Positions 59,542-64,000 of a stretch of DNA of 64,000 nt are shown here, piece after piece. Source of the DNA: Neomesorhizobium albiziae (lineage in GTDB: Bacteria; Pseudomonadota; Alphaproteobacteria; Rhizobiales; Rhizobiaceae); assembly GCF_900114255.1 (NCBI RefSeq), contig NZ_FOSL01000022.1, positions 21,696 to 85,695 on the forward strand. Reading direction: 5' to 3'. Positions within the stretch are counted from its first letter, which is position 1, and every line of letters starts with the position of its first letter. Under the pieces are notes generated by a model. That model saw only the letters and a program-made list of their open reading frames with translations. It searched no databases and had not been told where the DNA came from. Both the position numbers and the translations under genes were made by a program.

Positions 59542-59985
59542 TCAACAGGGACGTGGTGGTGGCTCGTCCGCCGGATTCGGGTATTTCCGCCTACGTTCTG
59601 AGTTGACCAGTGACCAGTAAAGAGTGCTGAAGAAATGATCGTCAGTAAAGGTGCCCATTGCGATGCCTGATTCTACGTCAAGCCTAAGTTGTCCGTTCTT
59701 GAAATACGGCCTATAAATCGAGATGTATGTGTCACTCGAATGTATTAGGACATCGAACGTTTCAGCTAGCCCCTCATCAGGCGGGAGATGCTCCCGACGC
59801 AAACGTACGAGGTTCTCAGGGCTTGGGTGCGTTTGAGCAATCCATATCCAATCAGCAACTGCTCCGTACATCCGTCCTGAAAAATCAAGCCTCTTGTTCT
59901 GTTCGGCAGACTGCATAGCTTCGTAAAGCCTGCGGGTGACTGGATTTGGCGGAGGTATCGCTATCATTCGAAAGGCCTTCCTCAC
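59542..59985 (-). CDS. Hypothetical protein (147 aa)
   Basis: 147 residues from a GTG at 59985; an ATG at 59967 (MIAIPPPNPVTRRLYEAMQS) is an alternative. The sequence looks like a folded soluble protein, with FSGRMYGAVADWIWIAQTHP, FDVLIHSSDTYISIYRPYFK and HFFSTLYWSLVNSERRRKYP. No family was recognised. A 71-residue frame upstream on the same strand (59982-60197) overlaps its start by four bases, and may be an operon partner or a chance frame. Confidence 0.5.
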   Translation of the reverse strand: MRKAFRMIAIPPPNPVTRRLYEAMQSAEQNKRLDFSGRMYGAVADWIWIAQTHPSPENLVRLRREHLPPDEGLAETFDVLIHSSDTYISIYRPYFKNGQLRLDVESGIAMGTFTDDHFFSTLYWSLVNSERRRKYPNPADEPPPRPC

Positions 59986-60142
59986 TCGGGTAGTGCAGCA
60001 AAGACCTTATCATGAAATGGACCCTGGAAACCCTCATAGACGAGCGGATGGATAGAGGCGGGTTGAGCCAACCTCGCGTTTACAACGCAAATGTCACTCC
60101 CACGGGAGATGTCCCAATTGTTGCACGCGACACATTGCTGAT

Positions 60143-60403
60143 CTACTGGCGTTTCGCCCTCAGCAGATTGGCGAGTTCGCCGTAGGGCGCCTTGCAACGG
60201 TCGAATGCCAGCGGGCCGGGCTCGTCGACGAGCTTGCAGCCTTGCTTTCGAGCGATTGCATCGAGGAGGAGCGTCAGCGAACGGTCAGCGCAGCCCGCAA
60301 TGATCATCCCGGCCTTGTCGTATTGCTTGCGCCACCCGCAGCGGTCGCATGCGACGATAATTTTGCGGGCTGGATAGTCGGCGAGTTTTCATGCGCCCGT
60401 CAT
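60143..60403 (-). pseudogene. Zinc-ribbon hypothetical ORF interrupted by TGA at codon 5
   Basis: From ATG at 60403 the frame reads four codons, meets TGA (60389-60391), then continues as LADYPARKIIVACDRCGWRK, QYDKAGMIIAGCADRSLTLL and KLVDEPGPLAFDRCKAPYGE to a stop at 60143. The CDRCG and FDRCK pairs and the length match a small conserved rhizobial protein type. No alternative start precedes the homologous part, so the gene is probably inactivated by the TGA. Confidence 0.5.
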
Positions 60404-60817
60404 GGCGACCTCCTCAAAAGCAAAAGGGATCGCCGCACCGGGTTCAGCAATGTCTCGATTCGAAGGCGGCGACAAGCCACCTGCAAGCCCACCACCGCGC
60501 ATTCGTCGCGGCTGGCACGGTTGCCCGGTCACGGCGCCGAAATGTTCAGGAAACAGAAGCGCGGTTTCCCCAAGCCTATGAAGTCCGCGAAGGGGTCAAG
60601 GCGCGGTGGCGCTTTTCCCGGAGCGTGTGCGGCAAGCATTGGGTGAAGCCGCAAATGACCCTCGTCGGCCCTCAGGAGCCGGCATAAGGAAATATCGGTC
60701 AATTGGTGAACCGCTTCACATCGGGGGATCGCTAACAGGCGCACCTTCAGTCATAAGCAAGCCGTTCGAGAGACGAGTGATATCGAGGTTTGTCGGAACC
60801 CGATGGAGTAATCGAAC
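60404..60817. other. Stretch without a supported gene
   Basis: Short overlapping frames occur on both strands (for example plus 60391-60687), none with recognisable domains. No RNA gene or terminator was seen. Confidence 0.4.
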
Positions 60818-61123
60818 ATAAAACGCGTTCTTTCGACCGCTCTTTTCACCATGATCCTCGCCAGCCCAACGCTGGCGCAGACCACGACGACGGGTGGCGG
60901 TGCTACTCTGAACGTCCAAAGTTCCAAGGGCAGCGGAACACTTAAGGATACGACATCGCATACTACACACAGCAATGGCGTGGTGGTCTCGACATCAACC
61001 GGCAGTGATGGCCAACCGAACGGCGGTGGCGGTGGCGGTGGCGATGGCGGCGGTAACGGTGGCGGCGGTACGAATGGTGGAACCGCTGGTGGCGGCGCTG
61101 GCGATAGCAAAGAGGGCCATTAG
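60818..61123 (+). CDS. Secreted glycine-rich protein with apparent ATA start
   Basis: The first ATG at 60851 would leave only ten residues of a signal peptide. Reading the same frame from ATA at 60818 gives a full one (KRVLSTALFTMILASPTLAQ), and GGAG lies 9 bases before that ATA. The mature part is Thr/Ser-rich (TLNVQSSKGSGTLKDTTSHT), then a Gly-rich run (about residues 70-95). Such short secreted Gly-rich proteins are of unknown function. Either ATA is used as a rare start or a former ATG has been lost by one transition. Confidence 0.55.
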   Translation: MKRVLSTALFTMILASPTLAQTTTTGGGATLNVQSSKGSGTLKDTTSHTTHSNGVVVSTSTGSDGQPNGGGGGGGDGGGNGGGGTNGGTAGGGAGDSKEGH

Positions 61124-61233
61124 AAATTAGATTCTTTCCTCCGAATTGCGGCCGGCGGTGGCAATCGCCAGGTCCGCGCCGCGCCTGAAGGCGTGACGCG
61201 GACAGCCTCGGCCGCCATGTGTCACCTGCTGCC

Positions 61234-61392
61234 GCGATTATCGAGCAGGCTCACGGCCATAGCGGCACCAAGCACGCCACCGAGGCGGCCTATCGGCGGC
61301 GCAAGGCTCTGAAGAAGGCGCGGCTGATCTTTGCCGACTGGACCTCCTGCGCCAGCAAGATCGTGCCGCTGCCTGCGTCAGAGGCGGCATAG
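61234..61392 (+). pseudogene. Tyrosine recombinase (integrase) C-terminal fragment
   Basis: The frame encodes AIIEQAHGHSGTKHATEAAY, RRRKALKKARLIFADWTSCA and a short tail to TAG at 61390. It matches the end of rhizobial phage-type integrases: GH followed by about ten residues, the nucleophile region AYRR, then L-x-K-x-R-x-x-x-x-x-W. The rest of the enzyme (the R-H-R parts) is absent upstream. It marks a former integrated element in this area. Confidence 0.5.
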
Positions 61393-61931
61393 CCGGCGCT
61401 TCTCGGCTCACCAGCGCGCGTTCGTCGCGGCTTAGGATAGATGCCGGCCAAGCGCCCGGCGTGCGCTGGCGAGCCCCTGACTGAAAGGCGTAAGAGATTT
61501 CGCGAAAGGCCGGATGGGCAACCCGCCAGGCATGACGCAAGCTCGGCCCCGTTGCCGTTGCCTTTAGCCCAAGGCCCCCCGCCGGCGCGGCAACGCCCGG
61601 CGAGTCGGTTACTCGGCTCGTCGGGTTTCCGGGCCGGCGCATTTATCGGGAATTGCCGCAGCCGATTCCGGGCATTCTCATCCACAGGCTTGGATGCGAT
61701 GTCTGCGGCACGCGGGTGGAACTGAGCTACGCCCAGAGGCCACGCAGAGGCCACGCAGAGGCCCCGCCGATCCGCATCTGAGGGCCAAAGGCAGGTAGGC
61801 TTGTTTGGCGAAGCAAGCTGTTCGCCGGACCGGCAGCGAACATGAGACGAACGCGGAATAATTGTTTGGCCATGAAACAGTTTTCAGCGCCGCTCGTTTT
61901 TAATCACGCCGTCCGAAAAGGGAGGTTGGTG
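61393..61931. other. Non-coding stretch with a short tandem repeat
   Basis: No convincing gene was found. The 11-base unit CAGAGGCCACG is repeated at 61734-61744 and 61745-61755, followed by a partial third copy. Open frames on both strands are Arg/Pro/Ala-rich shadows of high GC content. Confidence 0.45.
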
Positions 61932-62264
61932 ATGATGAGATTACTGCTCGCGGCAACGGTGTTTCTCTCGGCAATGCCGGCACACGCAATCACGCGCTAC
62001 AATTCGACCAGCATGAGTTGCGACGAGGTCAGGGGTACTATCCGTCAAGATGGCGCGGCGATCATGCGTTATCGTTCGACGCGCAATCCATCCCTCCAGC
62101 TATTCGGCCGCTATGTGCTTGACGATCGCTTTTGCAGGCAGAGCGAGCGGGCGGAAACTGTGTTTATTCCGTCCGCTGATCGAAAGTCATGCCCCGTCTA
62201 TGAGTGCAAACCCTTCGACATCGACGACGATTTTCCTGTTCTGAGGCTCCATCGCTTCGACTGA
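61932..62264 (+). CDS. Small secreted Cys-containing conserved protein
   Basis: 110 residues from the ATG at 61932, which has GGAGG 6 bases upstream; the frame extends back to 61842. Signal peptide MMRLLLAATVFLSAMPAHA. The mature protein reads ITRYNSTSMSCDEVRGTIRQ, DGAAIMRYRSTRNPSLQLFG, and has four Cys residues (MSC, RFC, KSC, YEC) likely forming two disulfides. This pattern is common among uncharacterised alphaproteobacterial periplasmic proteins. Function unknown. Confidence 0.7.
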   Translation: MMRLLLAATVFLSAMPAHAITRYNSTSMSCDEVRGTIRQDGAAIMRYRSTRNPSLQLFGRYVLDDRFCRQSERAETVFIPSADRKSCPVYECKPFDIDDDFPVLRLHRFD

Positions 62265-62287
62265 GTTGTTGAGATGAACTTCGTACC

Positions 62288-62630
62288 CTAAAGCGTGATG
62301 ACGGGCTCCGGCAGGCCAGGAGTGTCGACCGGCCGCATGAAAACCGCACCGCCGAGATCTTTTCCCTTGCCGCTTCCGTTGTGCTGCTGTTCCAACCGGT
62401 CGTAACATACAACGTTCAGTTCTGGTCCGCCAAAGCAGAGGCTTGAAACGAAAGTGGTCGGCAAATAGATCAATGCATACGACTTTGCTGCCGCCATAGA
62501 GTGCGCACCAGACATTCCCGACGCTATCTACAGTGAGGCCGTCGGGCTGTTGATTTCCGCGAGGTCCTACCGCGGCGGAAATGTGAGCTTCGCCGCAAGA
62601 ACCCGTGCCTTTTCATTCAAGGAAACGACG
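62288..62630 (-). pseudogene. SMP-30/gluconolactonase C-terminal fragment, frameshifted
   Basis: On the minus strand one frame reads GPRGNQQPDGLTVDSVGNVW, CALYGGSKVVCIDLFADHF; a second frame continues LPTTFVSSLCFGGPELNVVC and GGAVFMRPVDTPGLPEP to a stop at 62288. Together these are the last third of an SMP-30 family lactonase (compare the intact gene at 30657). The frame changes near 62460 and there is no start codon, so it is a dead remnant. Confidence 0.65.
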
Positions 62631-62726
62631 TGAGTGACGAATTGGCCGCTTGCGGTAACAGATTTTCAAGGTTAACGAAATTAGCCTGCAGTCATCATCA
62701 ACGGACACTGGCTTAGCCACGAACAG

Positions 62727-63704
62727 ATGACGCGTATTTCCATGCTAGCCAATGTTGCACGTGCCAGCTTGTTGGTTGCAGCCATTGCCTTGGCCGGCTG
62801 CACGGATATGACATCGCGCAGGGTGAATCCCAACGCGGAAAAGGCGCTGCCTCAAAAGATCCTCGCCGAGATGAAGACGAAAGGGATGACCCGCTCCTCG
62901 CCCGTCATGGCGCGCATCTTCAAGGAAGAGGGCAAGCTCGAGATCTGGAAGCAGACGAAAAGCGGGCGCTACGACCTCATCACCGAGTATGACATCTGCA
63001 AGTGGTCGGGCAAGCTTGGGCCGAAATTCACCGAGGGCGACCGCCAGGCGCCGGAAGGGTTCTATACGGTCCGGCCCGCGCAAATGAACCAATGGTCGAA
63101 CTATCATCTGGCGTTTAACATCGGCTACCCCAACGCGTACGACCGTGCACAAGGCCGCACAGGGTCGAACCTCATGGTTCATGGAGCCTGCTCCTCCTCA
63201 GGCTGCTATTCGATGACCGACAAGCAGATCGAGCAGATCTACGCCTTCGGGCGCGACGCCTTTCGCGGCGGCCAGAGGGAATTCCAGATCGAGGCGTTTC
63301 CCTTCCGCATGACTGCGGCCAACATGGCGCGCTATCGCAACGACCCGAACTACGAGTTCTGGAGCATGCTGAAGGAAGGCTACGATCATTTCGAGATCAC
63401 AAAGGTGCCGCCAAAGGTCGATGTCTGCGAGAAGCGCTACGTCTTCAACCAGACGGCCGGCGCCGGCGTTACCTTCACCTCGACTGGCGCATGTCCCCTC
63501 ACGACGCAGCCCAATTCGCTGAAGATTGCCTACGAGAGCTACCAAAAGACTTACGACGCGGCCTTTTCGACCGCCGTCGGGTCGAGCACGCCTCAGCCGA
63601 AGGCGACGATCGGTGGTCCCAAGGAAGCGGCGTTGGTCTCGGACTGGACCCGCAAGCGCGCCCGCGGTGAACGCGTACCGCTCGAGCCGCCAGCTATGCC
63701 GTGA
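62727..63704 (+). CDS. L,D-transpeptidase lipoprotein (YkuD/YafK type)
   Basis: 325 residues. The N-terminal segment ends LVAAIALAGC, a lipobox, so the mature protein is probably membrane-anchored. The YkuD domain spans about residues 60-200: MARIFKEEGKLEIWKQTKSG, APEGFYTVRPAQMNQWSNYH, NLMVHGACSSSGCYSMTDKQ. The catalytic motif HGxCxSxGC is intact. Such enzymes cross-link or trim peptidoglycan in the periplasm; in Rhizobiales, L,D-cross-links are abundant. The C-terminal region has two Cys and a variable tail. Confidence 0.9.
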   Translation: MTRISMLANVARASLLVAAIALAGCTDMTSRRVNPNAEKALPQKILAEMKTKGMTRSSPVMARIFKEEGKLEIWKQTKSGRYDLITEYDICKWSGKLGPKFTEGDRQAPEGFYTVRPAQMNQWSNYHLAFNIGYPNAYDRAQGRTGSNLMVHGACSSSGCYSMTDKQIEQIYAFGRDAFRGGQREFQIEAFPFRMTAANMARYRNDPNYEFWSMLKEGYDHFEITKVPPKVDVCEKRYVFNQTAGAGVTFTSTGACPLTTQPNSLKIAYESYQKTYDAAFSTAVGSSTPQPKATIGGPKEAALVSDWTRKRARGERVPLEPPAMP

Positions 63705-63795
63705 GCGTGACCACGTGGATGGGTCGCATCGATTTGGCCCGCATGGCCGTGGCCGACGCTGCAGGCGACCGGCGCCATATCGCCTGTCTTGCCGG

Positions 63796-64000
63796 AACGA
63801 CCAGCCCGATCCTCGTTTCCAACGTCAGCGTGTGCAGTATGATGGAGGCGAAAGTCCCGGCACGATCGTCGTGCACATAGCCGATCGGTTTCTCTAAGCC
63901 GTGGAGGGGGATGGTTGGGCAACGCGCTACTGCGTTGCCATGGGCGAGGAGGCTCTCACGTTCATAGGCCGGGCGATCGTTGGTCGCAAAGAAATCTGGC
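63796..64000 (+). pseudogene. L,D-transpeptidase (ErfK/YbiS type), interrupted and cut by window end
   Basis: The frame reads NDQPDPRFQRQRVQYDGGES, PGTIVVHIADRFL, meets TAA at 63895-63897, then continues in frame as AVEGDGWATRYCVAMGEEAL, TFIGRAIVGRKEIW to the window edge. This is the N-terminal part of the common rhizobial ErfK/YbiS family, where RFLY is followed directly by V-E-G-x-G-x-A-x-R-Y; the Tyr codon has become TAA. It lies just after an intact L,D-transpeptidase of a different subfamily. Confidence 0.6.

Overview
The window reads as alphaproteobacterial DNA of the order Rhizobiales, most like Mesorhizobium or a close relative. This is inferred from GC-rich coding sequence, a Ros/MucR-type regulator, a locus arranged like the Sinorhizobium alpha-galactoside (agp) operon, an IS110-family element and several small proteins of types seen in rhizobial genomes. 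No rRNA, tRNA, CRISPR array or replication origin was recognised, so chromosome and megaplasmid cannot be told apart.

Layout. 1-2.6 kb: a secreted DUF6130-like protein, an SDR-fold protein lacking the catalytic Ser and Tyr, and an EamA exporter. 2.8-4.1 kb: an IS110-family element. 4.4-11.4 kb: an accessory stretch with a 53-residue ribbon-helix-helix protein beside two perfect inverted repeats, two overlapping hypothetical genes, a translationally coupled run of three secreted SNase-like proteins lacking canonical catalytic residues, a small HTH protein, and a GSU2403-type nucleotidyltransferase behind two copies of one dyad. 11.4-14.6 kb: a metal-resistance module (ZntR-like MerR regulator, isoprenylcysteine-methyltransferase-like membrane protein, Zn/Cd/Pb P-type ATPase) with a MerR-type operator before each target gene. 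15.1-25.3 kb: a divergent pair of giant genes, one a 2005-residue fusion of GMC oxidoreductase, alpha/beta hydrolase with a Cys nucleophile, and PhoD-like phosphatase, the other a 1340-residue protein laid out like soluble adenylyl cyclase. I rate this pair the most likely undescribed system here.

26.5-53.9 kb: three adjacent carbohydrate modules. The first is a divergent GntR-controlled locus (enolase-superfamily dehydratase plus DUF6772 and a small protein on one side; GntR, SDR, SMP-30 lactonase and a CUT1 ABC transporter on the other) that could run dehydrogenase, lactonase and dehydratase steps on an imported sugar. The second is an AraC regulator divergent from a CUT1 transporter and a Gfo/Idh/MocA-aldo/keto reductase fusion. 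The third is an agp-like locus: AraC regulator, GH4 enzyme, dipeptide-type binding protein, two permeases, double ATPase and a second GH4 enzyme.

54-64 kb: small secreted or hypothetical proteins, an HSL-type esterase, a SapC protein and an L,D-transpeptidase lipoprotein, mixed with decayed fragments (metalloprotease-motif protein, SMP-30 lactonase, tyrosine recombinase, second L,D-transpeptidase, interrupted zinc-ribbon ORF). This pattern suggests past insertion and rearrangement. Function calls rest on motif reading only; no database search was run.
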